Assembly (NCBI GenBank): GCA_015499995.1
Contig: JADNRV010000013.1
Coordinates: 434,001 to 498,000 of the forward strand
DNA: 64,000 bases
Origin: Flammula alnicola
Taxonomy: Eukaryota; Basidiomycota; Agaricomycetes; Agaricales; Strophariaceae
Reading direction: 5' to 3'
The stretch's first letter is position 1; each line of letters opens with the position of its first letter. Of this stretch, positions 49,770-62,048 are shown piece after piece. Position numbers and translations under genes: made by a program. The notes under the pieces are model-generated. The model was not told the DNA's origin. It did no database searches and saw nothing but the letters and a program-made list of their open reading frames with translations.

Positions 49770-52731
49770 CTAAAAAAACTTGCGCTTCGCCTGCTTCTCA
49801 TCCACCGCATCTTAACATGCACATGCTTCGGCACAACGCCCGGCATCGAACACGGCTCGATGCTCTTCAGCCACTCGTCGCCGTCGTCCTCGTCCGCCTC
49901 GTCGTGGTCATCATGGTCCACGCAGTGCCCCGACGTGAACGTCGACGACGCGCTGCTCAGCACGCCCGGAGTCGATCCCAACGCACCCCCAAGGCCACCA
50001 CCCTCATCGAGGACGCGCGCGAGAGCCCCTCGCCGACGCGGCACCCGCACAGCAGCCCGCTCGTCTTGCCCTTGCCCTTGAGGAGGTCGGTCAGCGTACA
50101 CCGCGAGGCGGGCTCGACGAACAGCATGCGGCGAGTGCGGGCCGCGTCTCGCGGGGCAGCAGCCTGAAATCGACTCGGAGCCTCCGCCGTGGAAGTCGTC
50201 ACGCTGTCTGAGCGTTGTCTGCGCTTCGCCGGGTTGGCGGGGGCTGTGGGTGCAGGCGGTGGTGCGGGTCCATGTGGTACGACTGCCGGTGCTGGTGCTG
50301 GCGTTGGTGTTGGTGTGGCAACGACTGGCGTCGGCGGTATAACCTGCGGCTCCAGCGGGTGCACCGTCGGCGTCTCGCTCGTCTCGCTCGTCTCATGCAC
50401 CAACGCACCACTCCTCCTCCCCCTATCCACACTCGCACGATCATTCTCATACCCTCCTCCTCGTCACTCTCCTCTGCAATCTGTATATCCGTCAACGAGC
50501 TCTCCCGATCCCTCTCACTAATATAACTCTCCCTATCCTATCTCTAACGCTCGAGGTCATCCGCGTGCTGGTAGTCGACTGACTAACGCCCGTACCCGTC
50601 AGCGTCAAGCGCCCCTCCGATATGCAGCGCCCGCCCAGCGAGGGCCGTCGGGCGGGTTGGCTCGGGCGTTACCACATCATCGTCATCGTCCGCGCTAGGT
50701 ACGGGCTAATCGGCAAACTCTCCGTCGAATTTCCCGGGCGCGCAAACGTCAGCACGGAGGGTCCATCTCCACCTCCTGCGCGCTCTCCGACGGGCGCAGC
50801 AGCAGCCCACCGGCTCCAGCAGCAGGCGCACCACCTTTGATGTTCACATGCGGCAGGGGGTACATGCTCTGGCAATGCGCCGGCGGACTGTGCGGGCCCA
50901 CCGTCTCCAGCACGAGTCGGTGCTTCTCCGTCTCCTGCGCGGTGGTGGCACCAGCACCAGCACCGGCACCGCTCCCACTGACAAAGCGCGAGGGCGGATC
51001 CGTTATCGCGGTGCTCTGCGAGTCCGACACGCCCCCCTCGCCGCCCCCGCCCGACGAGTCCGTCAGTATCGACGTCGTCTCGGACGAGCCGGTGCTGGCG
51101 CTGTGCGATGAGTCGTGGTCGCGCACGATGGTGGTGCTGCTGGGTCGTGGTGTTGTTGTACGACTCTGTCGGTATCGCTGGTGATGGGCATGTGGGGCAT
51201 GGTCGCCCCGCGTGCAGGGACCCTGCGACCCTCGCCATCAGGCTCTGATGGCCGAGAAGGTGAGGTTGGGACTGCTGCCGCTTGGGAGGCTTTGGTGTTG
51301 GCTTGACGGAGAGGTCGGGGTGGGCTGTGACGAAGGCCTTGAAGCTCGGGTCTGTCTTGGGGTCCGGTATCTTCCACGGGAAGCGCCGGAGGACCATGCA
51401 GAGAAGATGATAGCGAGACTCCATACGTCAGTCTTGCGGGGGTCGTAGGACTCGCTGCTGAGAACCTCGGGGGCGAGATAGGGATCGCTGCCGACAATGC
51501 CGGTGGCAGGGGTATGTGCCTTGCCCGGATAATGAAATACGGTAGCGGTTCCAAAGTCGATAAGTTTGACGACGTTGTCTGTGGTCATGACGCAGTTATC
51601 GAGCTTGAGGTCCCGGTGGGCGAGGCCCATCTCGTGGAGGTATTCTACGCCGTCGCATATTTGACGAAAGACGCAGTAGATTTCAGGGCGGCACATCTTG
51701 CCGGACATGACGACCGAGAAGAGATCATAGGGGGCAAACTCCATGACCTAGAGAGATATGAGAGGGAAAATTGAATGAGATAAGGAAAACAAACCTCATA
51801 ATAGTGGCCATGGTCGAATACGATGTCGACAGTTTCGATGATATTAGGGTGCTTGAGAGTGGAGCCTACGCAGAATTCAGCGGTGACTTTTTCTGGTACT
51901 CCTTTTCTGATTCGCCGGAACGTTTTGGACGGAACTCTTTGACGGCGTAGACCTGACCGCCGTTCTTGCCCTTGATAAGACGAACAGTGCCGCCAGCGCC
52001 ACTGCCGAGCATGCGGCCCCACTTTCCGTACTTTTTGGAGAGATGGGCCTGGGTAGCGTCATGGAGGGAGGATATGGGAGTGTGTGGTAGTGGAGGATGG
52101 GGGTGATGGGGGTGTGATTCTGCAATTGGGGAATGTGAATCTGAGGGTGACGGAGTTCGGTCCTTGCTCTGCTTTACGGGCTTTGGAGTGCGAGGAGCAG
52201 CTGGGGCGGGCTGCTGGCTGTTGTTGTCTGTGACGGGGGAGGCAGTATTGGAGTGTGGTGGATGGATGGGGTGAGGTAGATGGTGGTTGAGGAAACGCTT
52301 GAGGTCGTGGAGAGGCCCATGGTGATGTTTATGGGGGGCGTCCAACGGAGGATGGTTGTGGTCTTGCATGAAGGAGGGTTTGCGGGCGAAGCGGAAACGG
52401 GAGGATTTAGAGGCAGCAGAGTTATTCGACTCGCGACTCGGCGACGAACTTCGGCGGGGGGATGACTGAGACCTCTGCGTTAATAATAGACCGACCACTC
52501 CTCTGCGGCAACACTCACCTCTTCATTGTTGCTCTCATCGCATCCCGGCACTCCCAGCAGATTAGGAGACGACAGACTCGCGGGCTGTGGGGACCTACTT
52601 GTGTCGATAACGAGGGAGTTGTCAGGGGTGGTGGGGGAAGGGGCCATGTCTAGTATGTAGATGGGAGAGATGGCGGTTGCGTAGATGAGAGAGGACCTGA
52701 GAGCGGTGTGGAGAGCTGTTGGGGATCCCAT
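49770..52731 (-). CDS. Hal4/Sat4-type serine/threonine kinase
   Basis: Fungal Npr1/Hal4-Hal5-family kinase; in yeast these stabilise nutrient and potassium transporters at the plasma membrane. The ATG at 52731 opens a Ser/Pro/His-rich N-terminus. The kinase domain has [20 protein letters not shown] (catalytic Lys), [15 protein letters not shown] (alpha-C Glu), [21 protein letters not shown] and DVWSLAIIF. After FVTAHPDL the protein clearly continues ([76 protein letters not shown]) to a stop at 49770. However, it moves between frames about ten times, each as if one base were missing, and once more in the N-lobe at a T5 run (51888-51892). I treat it as one intact kinase with consensus errors; a decaying copy is the alternative. 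Confidence 0.8.
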
Positions 52732-54329
52732 GTGACGGCCAATCGAGAGCAACAGTCAAATCTACAACTGTCAGCCATGATTCTCGGCTTGCATCCTTCC
52801 GCTTCGCCGATCTCGGCTTATCGGCCATCCTCCGCCAAGCTGTCATCTTCTTGACATTTCCTTTCTCCCGCCTCTTAAACCGACGTCACCCACTCCTCTT
52901 CCACTTACCTCGGGTGAATACCCACCACACAGCCCTGACTGGACATTATTTAAATATACAGGAACTCGACCCGTATCGTCCCTCTATTTCTCCTGATCTT
53001 TTCCGTGATCAACGAACGCCATGCACCACTCTCTCTTAACGGAGTCTAATCTCATTGAGTGCGTACATACGTATGAACTCATACCGCGTCCCCTTCAAGC
53101 GATGCCTTCGGGATTCCTCGTCGCGATCACCCGAACACATCGATCCTTCCGTCGATCCTTTACTCTGCTTGCCTCCGCTTCGCTCAACTCCTACATGTGC
53201 TATTGACTAAACAACCCATTTCAAGAACATACATACGGACGCACGTTTGTTCATTTCTGTACATCAGTTTATCTTGGACACCCTCTTGGACATCTTGGCA
53301 GTTGAAAATCCGAGTCTGCACCGCGGTCAAGAATACTCAAGAGCAGCTTGGGCGTATGACGTGCTTGGGGATCTCGCATGTATTCAATTCAGCCGACAAC
53401 TCGGTGCGCGGGCGGCGCGGCGCGTATCCGATTACCGCACCACAATTATCCCTCTCTTCCTCTATGCCAACGCTGCATTTTATCTTTTCATTCCACAGGA
53501 TCTGGACGCACTTCTCCATACAGCCTCGAACTCAAGAATTAAGGTAAGCGCAGTTACAAAAAAGAGCTCTCGAGTCTCCAGTGCATGCATACATAGCCGT
53601 CGGCTTATGTCTTATGCTATCTCCTACAGCTCCCAAGCACATCTTTACAGTTTCAAGCTATCCCTTACTGTCCCCAAGCACATCTTTACCGCAGGCAGAC
53701 GTTATCATCCTAGTACGATGAGCCGGCGGCAGTTTGAGGCTCAAACTCCGCAGCCGAAATCCGAGTCCGCGTCCGGGCTCCGTCGGACAAGTCACGATCG
53801 GAATCGATCCGCCCGCCGGACGGATGAACATTGAATAACCGCTATAACCGGCCTCGCGCTTATCTTACGGTTGTCTTAATTACAAATATTCGGTGCGCGC
53901 TCGCCGATCGTCTTGTATCCGTCGTCCGTTACTCGCCGTCTCACTTCCGTTGTGCACCGTCACTAACCGTCATCGGATAGGGCCTAAGCGTGGTTTTGCG
54001 TGCAAATGACCTACATATGACGCGTCGGTGAGGCGCTCTCGGTGATTTGTCTGGGTTATGCAGACTGAGATGACTAAATGCAAGTGCTGGCCAATGGCCA
54101 ATATGCCTGCTAGTACATGCGAGGCGCATCGTGTTTCGTGTAAAATGCATGCTTTGCGCTGTGGATGGGTATGTAAGTGACAGAACCTACGCCTATTCTT
54201 AGAATCGTATCCTGGTATGTCGTAAAGCGGTATCAGTCAGCGGACATAGCGCACACGGTGTGCTTTGAACGGAATTTGATTATTTCGCCTGGTACTTATC
54301 TCTCAATTCATTTCAAATTGAGTCGACGT

Positions 54330-54845
54330 TTCGTGCGCGGTACGCCACAAGGACCTCAAGCTGATGCCTTTGGCTATTTATTGTATTCGGCAAATCTCGC
54401 CCATCTATCATGGATGCGTTAACGTTAACGTTCATATGCTGTTAGATACCAGTGAGTATCAATAGTTTACCATGGCCCCGAAAATAGCTCACGAGTTGAC
54501 TGGTTACAGCATCTACGTACTTACACGCAGTCACGGCCTGACCAACGATGGGCGTTTTTGAACTTGGAATTTCTCCCGAATTTTTCCTAGTGGTAATTTA
54601 CTTATCTCTGATTCTCTGTTGAGTTGTTGATGTTTTGTGTGGGCGGCGCGCCGCGTGCGCCACTCGGGCCTCGAATTGATGGCGGTTTATCCTGCTTTCG
54701 GGGCCTATCGTGCAATTCGTCTATCATAAATGTGTATGTACCAGAAAGTATCTATAGTCGATATATTCGCCGACATCACCGAATCACTTTCCCTACCATG
54801 GTCTCGAAAATAACTTAACTGGTTGCAGCACATTCGGGCCACTAT
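54330..54845 (+). repeat. diverged tandem duplication, period about 315 bp
   Basis: Segments at 54330-54535 and 54648-54845 share an ordered series of matches: a GTGCGC...CGCCAC block, a CTATCAT block, AGTATCxATAGT, and TACCATGG followed by CGAAAATA and TGGTTRCAGCA. Identity is partial, so the duplication is old. No coding potential was found. Confidence 0.5.
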
Positions 54846-55176
54846 TGGTGAGTCTGATTGATTAACCGCCCGTCGACATCATGCCGTTGGTTGCGAGGTT
54901 TCTTCGCTTCTCTACAGGCTTAAGCTTTGTGGGCGCTCTTGATGGATGGATATCAGAAATTGATATTAGTTGCTGTATGAACCGCAGCTGTTGGGTCTCC
55001 TAAAACGTAGTCTCTCCTAGCCAGACTGCGATATATGTGATGTGCCCTAAAACGTGGTTCAAACGTTCACTGACTGACAGTGACTGTCGTAGTTTTATAT
55101 AATCCCAGAACAAATCAGCACTAGTACCGGTGCTCCGAGTCGACGCTAATCCAACACTCTACATAGTAACTTCCAG

Positions 55177-55676
55177 CCTAGCCATATAGGCGCTCGAGTT
55201 TGTCCTCTAAAAGCAGCCTGGGTTGCACAGCAAATCCAGAGGCGCCTAGACTCGCACAGATCGGTGGCTCAATGTGATAGCGTTGTCGAGTCGTCGGGAA
55301 AACGGTCAATTGAAAGTGGGAACAGGGTTTATTAATTAATTTAGCGCATATGCTGAAGTACACGCATTTGCCTCTGAAGTCCGAATAAATTAATATTATG
55401 ACTCTACCGACCTAGCCATTGAGTGCCGCCCTAGTAGCTGGACACTCCTCGAGTACTCACTCGTACTCGCGGCTGTGTTTCACAGAAAATCCAGAGGCGC
55501 CTGGACTCGCAGATATCTGTGGCTGCGCCCCACAAAAATGTGCGATGCCATTGCCGATGTAAAATATAATAAACCCGTGGCCTTGAGCTTGAGGCCTGAG
55601 GCCTGAGGCTTGTAGTGGCGTTGTGCGAAAATGGACAATTAAAAGTGGGCACAGGGCATATTAATTAATTTAGCGC
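55177..55676 (+). repeat. diverged tandem duplication, period about 234 bp with an insertion
   Basis: Copies at 55177-55347 and 55411-55676 both start CCTAGCCAT, share AAATCCAGAGGCGCCT and GACTCGCA, then AAAAGTGGG/GAAAGTGGG with ACAGGG, and end TTAATTAATTTAGCGC. The second copy holds about 80 extra bases, including GAGGCCTGAGGCCTGAGGC. Confidence 0.65.
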
Positions 55677-57768
55677 GCGTGCTATTGAATGTATACATGG
55701 GCCCAGGCAGGATCCAGTGGGTCTGGGGAAGGGCGCGGCATGGCGGGGAAACTGCCTCGAGGTCCCTTCAAGTGCAAGTCTAAGTGTAGCGGTTCAGGAG
55801 TAGTAGGGCGTGTGTAGTTGGTTATATTTATGTATGGGCGTGATCGACATGTACTTGAGGTTGGCCGCGCCGGTGGGAAGAGGGCGGCTTATTTGGGCTT
55901 GAACGTTGAACCTCCGAACTCGCGTTCAAACGTTCGAGTTGAATTCGACATTTCGAATGCCTGTTTAGTATTAGTCTTGAGGCGAGGGTATCTGACTACT
56001 GTGACCAGTCAAAACGACAAATACAGTGGAACCAACGAGTCGACCTTGAATATTTGAATGATAAATTAATCTTGCCATGGCCTTCTTGTGGGCAACGGTA
56101 AACATGCTATGTGCGTACATTCGCCTCGACCTGGAATATGCGTCCTTCACCTGAAGTGTTCGCTCTTTGGGCAGCTGGATCTATATCTGAGTCCCAGTTT
56201 CGAGTAAGTATCATATACGATGGACAAACCCATTTCCGGACTTACAATCCAAACAATTAGCCCACACACACCTTATCTGTCCCCGATTAACCCTGGTCCA
56301 AAGATCCCATTAAATGAAGCACAAGGGTCGATATCGCGTACGGAGCAAGCGCAAGAACTCCCGATTTGACTTTCAAATGATCTGCACTCGGGATTCCGAT
56401 TTCCCAGTCATCTGCTTCTGCATCTTTCTGCATCCATATACTTACGACGGAACCTTTAGGTACATACATAGTACGCGCCGCGCTCGGCAGGCCCACATAT
56501 GTCGCAGGACCGTGGGCCGAACCAATAAATTGATAATCTGCGTCCCATTGCTATTTTATCGGTTATTGTAAGCCCAGAGTAGGAATCAGGTCAGACAGCC
56601 TGAGGGTCGAGAAGAGACTGCAGGGCTCGGCGCAAGACAGCGCAAGACCTGTGGCGACGCCGCAGGACGTCCAGCTTCAAAGATTCCAATTGTCAAAGTT
56701 GCTTTAGCTAATGACAGGGAGATGTCAAAGGAGGCACAAAGGTCCACAAGAAGCCCTAAGAGGTCCCCACAATATCGCAATAGGCGAATGCGGTCCGAGA
56801 AACCGGCTGAGGCTAATAGTAATAAGTATCACGGTTATTAACATCGACCAAAATGCGGAGGCACATGAATGGAAATTTACCATATGTAGTTGAGGGGAGC
56901 CTCCATGGTTATGCTCATGAAAAGGATAGTACCAGTGTGCCATCAGGATTGCTTCACTCGCGAATGATTATTGCTAGCGTCAGTCAGCATGCCACTTCTG
57001 TATCATGCAGGACTGGCCAGATTACTTATTGCCGTAAATTTTAAATCCTCTGGCCTTGTCCCATGTACGTCTGAATATTCTTAGTGAATGAATTATCGCC
57101 CATAGGTGAGTGGGAATGTACCTTACTGCGGGTCCCGAGGAGATTGTAGATGGATTGTAATTTCTTCACCCTTGCCGTGAGTTTCTTCTGCATACTATCA
57201 TTGGCTTGCAGCCATTTATTTTATCGGCCCTTTACAAGTCAAAAAATGGGCCTGGTCAGCAAATAGTCTGAAAGTCGCAACGTAGACCTTATCGATTCGT
57301 TGGCGTATTAGGTTCTCCGCGCAGATTTTGGACGTAGTTCCAGAAGCTTTCAAGTGTCAGAAGCTTCAAAATTGACCGGAACACAACGAGATGCCAGGAT
57401 AAGACAGAATAGGACAAGACCAAGACAGAATATAAGCCGCACATACAGCGATGCCACGGATGAGGTCCAATTGAACGAATGACTTCCGCCATCCAAACAA
57501 GCTGTTTTCGTCTGAATATCCTACGAATGATAATAAATTTAGCGCGTGAAGTAACGTCAATCATTTTTGCTATTGCTTGACCATGGAGTGTTACTTAGTA
57601 ATACACGCGCATTCTCTTCTAAGCACTGCGGAAAAACCAACAATGAGTCACACTTGCGGCGAAAATGCTTCTCGAACCAACGGCTTACTGAAAATCATAT
57701 ATATTCGTCCAGGCACCGCACATACCCATGACACAGACGTACGGAGACAAAGAAAGACAGACACACAT

Positions 57769-60643
57769 CTATCCCAAATCGTCCGCTTCGCGCTTCCGTT
57801 TCATCTCCCGCGAAACTTTGTGCTGGGCTGCCTCGTGTTTGGCCAACTCCGGGGAACCTTGGACACAGGACTCTTCGAAATCTCTGAAAAAGTAAACAGA
57901 TGTCATAATTATCAGTACACAAGATATCTTCGACAGACCCCCCCGTGTAACGCACCTTGTCTTAGGTCGTACCTGGTAAAAGATTGAGGTGGTGAGAACT
58001 GCGGTACAAAGAAATAAGGTTGATCACTCACATGACCTCGTCATCATCGTTCGTTAGGAACGTTATAGATATACCCATCTTACCAGCACGTCCAGTACGA
58101 CCTGGCAAAACCCGATCATGAGAAAAGACTCCTTCGAGAACAAAAGAAGAAGAAGAATTCACCAATACGATGGACATAAGCCTCAATTGTGTTTGCCATT
58201 TGGAAGTTGATGACCAGACTAACGTCTTGGACATCAATACCACGGCCAGCCAAATCAGTGGCTACAAGAACATCCGCTTCGCCGTTGCGCAAAGATTGCA
58301 AAGATGCCTCTCGCTGTTCTTGATTTTTGCCTGAGTGAAGAGTTGCGGCGTTCCACTGTAAAAAAAAATAGATGAAGATGAAGCAAAAGCACAAATCAAG
58401 CACGAGATACGTACCCCTGCCCGAGAAAGATCTTTGGCAACCATGTCTGCCGTTTTCTTTTGGTTGACGAAGACAATAATCGGAGAGGCGAACTGGCCGC
58501 TGTTGAGAATTTCGAGAAGCTTCTGCCTGATATCGGAAGAATGGTCATGACGGTTATATCTTTCGATAAACAAAACACTTGCTTTTTCTTCTCGTCTCCG
58601 TTGACGAATTCCACCCGTTGTTCGACGGTGTCAACAGCACGTCCAGCTTCACCAATTGTGATAATGGCAGGTTTCTTAAGGTACTTTCGAGCCAGGCGCT
58701 CAACGGCGGCAGGCATCGTAGCAGAGAAAAGAGTTGTAACGCGAGTTCGTCCTTTCTTCACCAGGGTTTCACCATCGACGTCCATTTGCTCGCCTTGGTC
58801 CTCGCCTTGCATCGTTTCACTTGGGAGGGCATCCAATATGAAAGTTAGATCATTTTCGAATCCGAGGTGGACCATACGATCGGCTTCATCCATGACCACG
58901 TAACGACACTGCGAAAGCACGAGTACGCGTCGTTCAATGACATCTTTGAGACGACCAGGGGTAGCGATAATGATTTCAGCGCCTTCACGCAAGTTGAATT
59001 GTTGTTCTTCAACAGCTCTCTATTAAATATGCGTTGGTTGTGAATAAATAAAAGCATCGAATAAATGGAACGAAAACTTACTCCTCCAACAATGGAAACA
59101 CACTTGAAGCCCAGAGGCGATGCAAACTTGCGTGCTTCGCTTTCAATTTGCTGCGCCAATTCACGTGTAGGAGCCATGATGAGCGCATATGGACCCAGAT
59201 GCCGATTCTCGTCCGTGAAAGGTGGAAGACTGGAGATGAATGCCAACATGGGAATGACGAACGCAGCAGTTTTACCGGAACCTATAAGAAAAGATAAATG
59301 GTATTGTAATGCAAAGGCTCTTGATCTGACCTGTCTCAGCAATTCCAATAATGTCGCGATTTTGCAGACCGATTGGAATAGCCTGCCGTTGGATGGGTGA
59401 TGGTTCTTTGTAGCCGATTTTGGCAATACATTCCAAAATGGATTCAGGTATGATGGATTCTTGCCAAGAACGCAGGGGATGAGGAATCATACCACCTAAT
59501 TTGTATTGAAGAGTCAGCACTGAAAGGAGATACAATGCTGGAACATGGAACATACCTCTCGCTGAAATACTGAAGTCCTCCCTGAAGATACGCCAATCAC
59601 GTTCTTTCATTTCATCAAGGGGCTTCTCAGTCCAATGCCTATCGTCGTAGCCCACTTTGGCAGCATTTCTCCGCTCCATGGCATCCGCCAATTGGACGCC
59701 AACAGCACCACCACCCGAGCTCTTTCGTGGGCCACTTCCTCCACCATCGTCCATTCCAGCTAGCCTTCCTCTTCCAAACATCACTTGAGCACCCTGACGG
59801 TTACTTCCGACAGCATTAGGAGAGTCTTCAGCGAATGTGTCATCCTGAGCATCCCAGTCGAATACGAATTTCCTGTCATTCATTTTACGGATTTTGCGCT
59901 TCTTCTTATCGACTCCTAGATATCGAGACCTAATGGCCGAGAGATCGTTATCGGTCATGGGGGGCACATAAGTATCGGAGCCGTTCATATCCAGGGATGG
60001 CGGGCCCATAGAACCTGGCGACATGTTAGAGTCAAACGATGCTGAACCGTTCGTGGCTTTGCCACGTTCGGCTCGAGGACCAGTAGGCACATTTTGGAAG
60101 CCCTCGCGAGGCCGTCGGTCGTCCTGTGCCGACTGCTGAGGAGGTGGTTGTTGTCGACCGCCTCGAGGGCCATCGCGATCACGTCTTCCTGAACGGTCGT
60201 TACGGTCGCCTCGGTCGCGCTCTTGGTTAGAGTATCTGTCTTGGTCTGTGGTTTACGAAATAGAAAGAAAATAAAGGTGCATCAATGAGAACAAAACCCA
60301 CTGGAAGGAAGTACTGAAAGCACTAACGTCGGCCGCCTCCACCACCACCGTACTTGTTGCTTCTTTCTCGTTGCGATATCTCATCCGCCTGAGACTCCAA
60401 TGTTTCGCGATCCCGACGAGAAGCTTCAGACCGTTCCTTTTCTTCCCGTATTTCCTGTGCTCTCTTGGCTATGGCAAGTTTAGCACGTTCTTCCTTCGAC
60501 AGAAATTTCGGCTGTTGTGGAGGCTCAGTAATAATGAATAGGCAGAAGAGCGAGAAACAAACCTTTGACGCTGCTTCCTTCTCCTCCCGTTGTTTTTGTA
60601 GGAGATTTTCAATGGAAAGTGGTTCTGAACGATGACCCTCCAT
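57769..60643 (-). CDS. PRP28: pre-mRNA-splicing DEAD-box helicase Prp28
   Basis: U5-snRNP-associated ATPase that exchanges U1 for U6 at the 5' splice site. The ATG at 60643 opens [15 protein letters not shown], an N-terminal region rich in Arg, Glu and Asp (SR/RD-like), then the family-specific [12 protein letters not shown]. The helicase core shows the Q motif [11 protein letters not shown], motif I AETGSGKT, Ia [13 protein letters not shown] (VVMDEADRM), SAT (LFSATMP), [25 protein letters not shown] and HRIGRTGRAG, with introns falling within several motifs. The C-terminus is charged ([10 protein letters not shown] type) and ends at 57769. A KKGRTR insertion precedes SAT, typical of Prp28/DDX23. 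No frame problem was seen in this gene. Confidence 0.93.
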
Positions 60644-60824
60644 CGTGTTGGAGGTATGGATCAAGTTGCGCTAACACGACTGACGCGGATCGGTCCCGTT
60701 TTGCCTTCCTTTTTTGGAGGCCTATAATTTCTGCTTCCATGATCCAGATATTGAAAGGGCATCCCAACGGCATCCTTGACTTGTCTGATACCTCGTACTT
60801 CTCTCTCTGTACAGCTCAACCTCA

Positions 60825-61399
60825 ATGTCCGAATCAGAATCCCAGAGCTCGCCAAATTCCCTACTCCTCGATGATGAAGGTGGAATTACGGATCAGGTAT
60901 TCGAACAGCTCTCGATCATCTTTTTGACGGTGTTAATCGCATGCGCTAGCTAGAGGCCTGCTTGAAACATATATTCGCCAAATATTGTACTCCCTCCGTG
61001 GAACGAACTTCTGACGAAAGTATCCTGCTCACACCGCCATCAAACGCGTATCTTTCGGACGACGGGTTACAGAAATGGGCTCTCGAGACCAACGGAGAGC
61101 CATTCTCAGACGAGACGAGGGAAGAAGTGGTCGAGTCCTTCGATGTCACTGATGATGGAAATCTCACGTATGTTTACAATGGCGGTTGGAAAATTCTCTT
61201 TTGATTTTTTATACGTCACTTCAGTTTTAAGGGATTCCTACAACTGTACCAACTACAAACGGAAAATGAAGAAGACGAGACTTGGAAAGATCTAGTGAGT
61301 GGTTCACCTTTCATGCTGGTCAGGTCGATGACACGGATACCTCGTGTCCAGCAAAAACATGGCTTCGATCGAAGTCTTAAACTTGTAAAAAGACCGTGA
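60825..61399 (+). CDS. small EF-hand-like protein
   Basis: Four exons give 135 aa: 60825-60896, 60950-61167, 61225-61294 and 61352-61399. The first intron was placed so that QLEACLKHIFAKYC follows GITDQ. A helical region with LSDDGLQKWALETNGEPFS leads into an EF-hand-like loop DVTDDGNLTFKGF, then FLQLYQLQTENEEDETWKDL and a short basic tail. The loop has Asp at the first and fifth positions and Gly at the sixth, but lacks the usual acidic residue at position 12, so calcium binding may be weak. Conserved fungal proteins of this kind have no assigned role that I know of. It is divergent from PRP28 across a 181-bp promoter. Confidence 0.7.
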
Positions 61400-61660
61400 A
61401 CGTGGAGGAAGAAAGAAGACAATGCCTCGATTTACATAAATAATTTCGAGAAACCATCCCTGTTGAGGGGAACCAGGCATGGCCCGTCAAAGATGCATAT
61501 ATTTCTATTCTTTTTCATATATTCTTACTCCTCTGGGACACCGAGAGACATAGCCGCTTCAGCACACGGTGCCTACTCACATAGCCGCTCGCTATCGAGC
61601 GGTCGCATGCGACACTTCCGCGTGCGGTTTATTTTCCCATCGATGGATATAGGCTCTGCA
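61400..61660. other. 3' flank of the EF-hand gene, no gene seen
   Basis: Short interval up to the inverted-repeat element. The open stretch at 61463-61675 has no recognisable features. Confidence 0.45.
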
Positions 61661-61667
61661 CCTCAGG
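61661..61667 (+). repeat. 7-bp target-site duplication, left copy
   Basis: CCTCAGG directly outside the left inverted repeat. It is matched by the same 7 bp in the same orientation outside the right repeat (63377-63383). Confidence 0.6.
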
Positions 61668-61689
61668 CCCAGTGAGAATGCCGGCGGTT
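61668..61689 (+). repeat. left terminal inverted repeat
   Basis: 22 bp, identical to the reverse complement of 63355-63376. Confidence 0.85.
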
Positions 61690-62048
61690 CAGTTTGGCTT
61701 AGATTGGTTGTGCTCGGTATTTACCAATTCCATTGGTTAAAATCGTTTACAATCTGTCAAAAAATGTAATTCTGTTGCTAGCTTGATTCTCCTCGCAGAA
61801 TTTCCATTCCATGTCAATTCCATATTCTAAATTCATCCAACATCCGTCGTATTCACCTCCACACAGGGCACACTTTGCAGTTCTCTCGGCAAAGTTGTTA
61901 CCTCACGTGACCAAGTAACGGCCACTTCAATCGGGGGCTGTGCTTCTCCACTGACTCGACTTCGACATTTTCTCTAAGTTTTCGCCCTAAGTTTCTTCCT
62001 TCCTCTTTGTGCCTCTCCTCGCTCTGCTTCAAACCATCCTTTCACCAA

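Larger units (their letters stand above)
52732..57768. other. gene-poor 5-kb interval with diverged duplications
   Basis: 52732-53200 is the kinase promoter. A 195-codon open stretch at 53247-53834 (plus) lacks an ATG start, domains and splice partners. From 53850 to about 57700 no coding signal is convincing. Two diverged duplications at 54330-54845 and 55177-55676 suggest degraded repetitive DNA. A minus-strand stretch at 56287-56496 is unassigned. Confidence 0.5.

Noticed and set aside
49482..51184. Several plus-strand frames of 110-200 codons
   Set aside because: Antisense of the GC-rich kinase tail, where stop codons are rare in all frames.
53247..53834. 195-codon plus-strand frame
   Set aside because: No ATG at the start, no domain, amino-acid composition not coding-like.
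56287..56496. Minus-strand frame with YVPKGSVVSIW, briefly considered a cytochrome P450 fragment
   Set aside because: Only a short resemblance; no K-helix ExxR, no PERF and no heme-binding Cys motif nearby.
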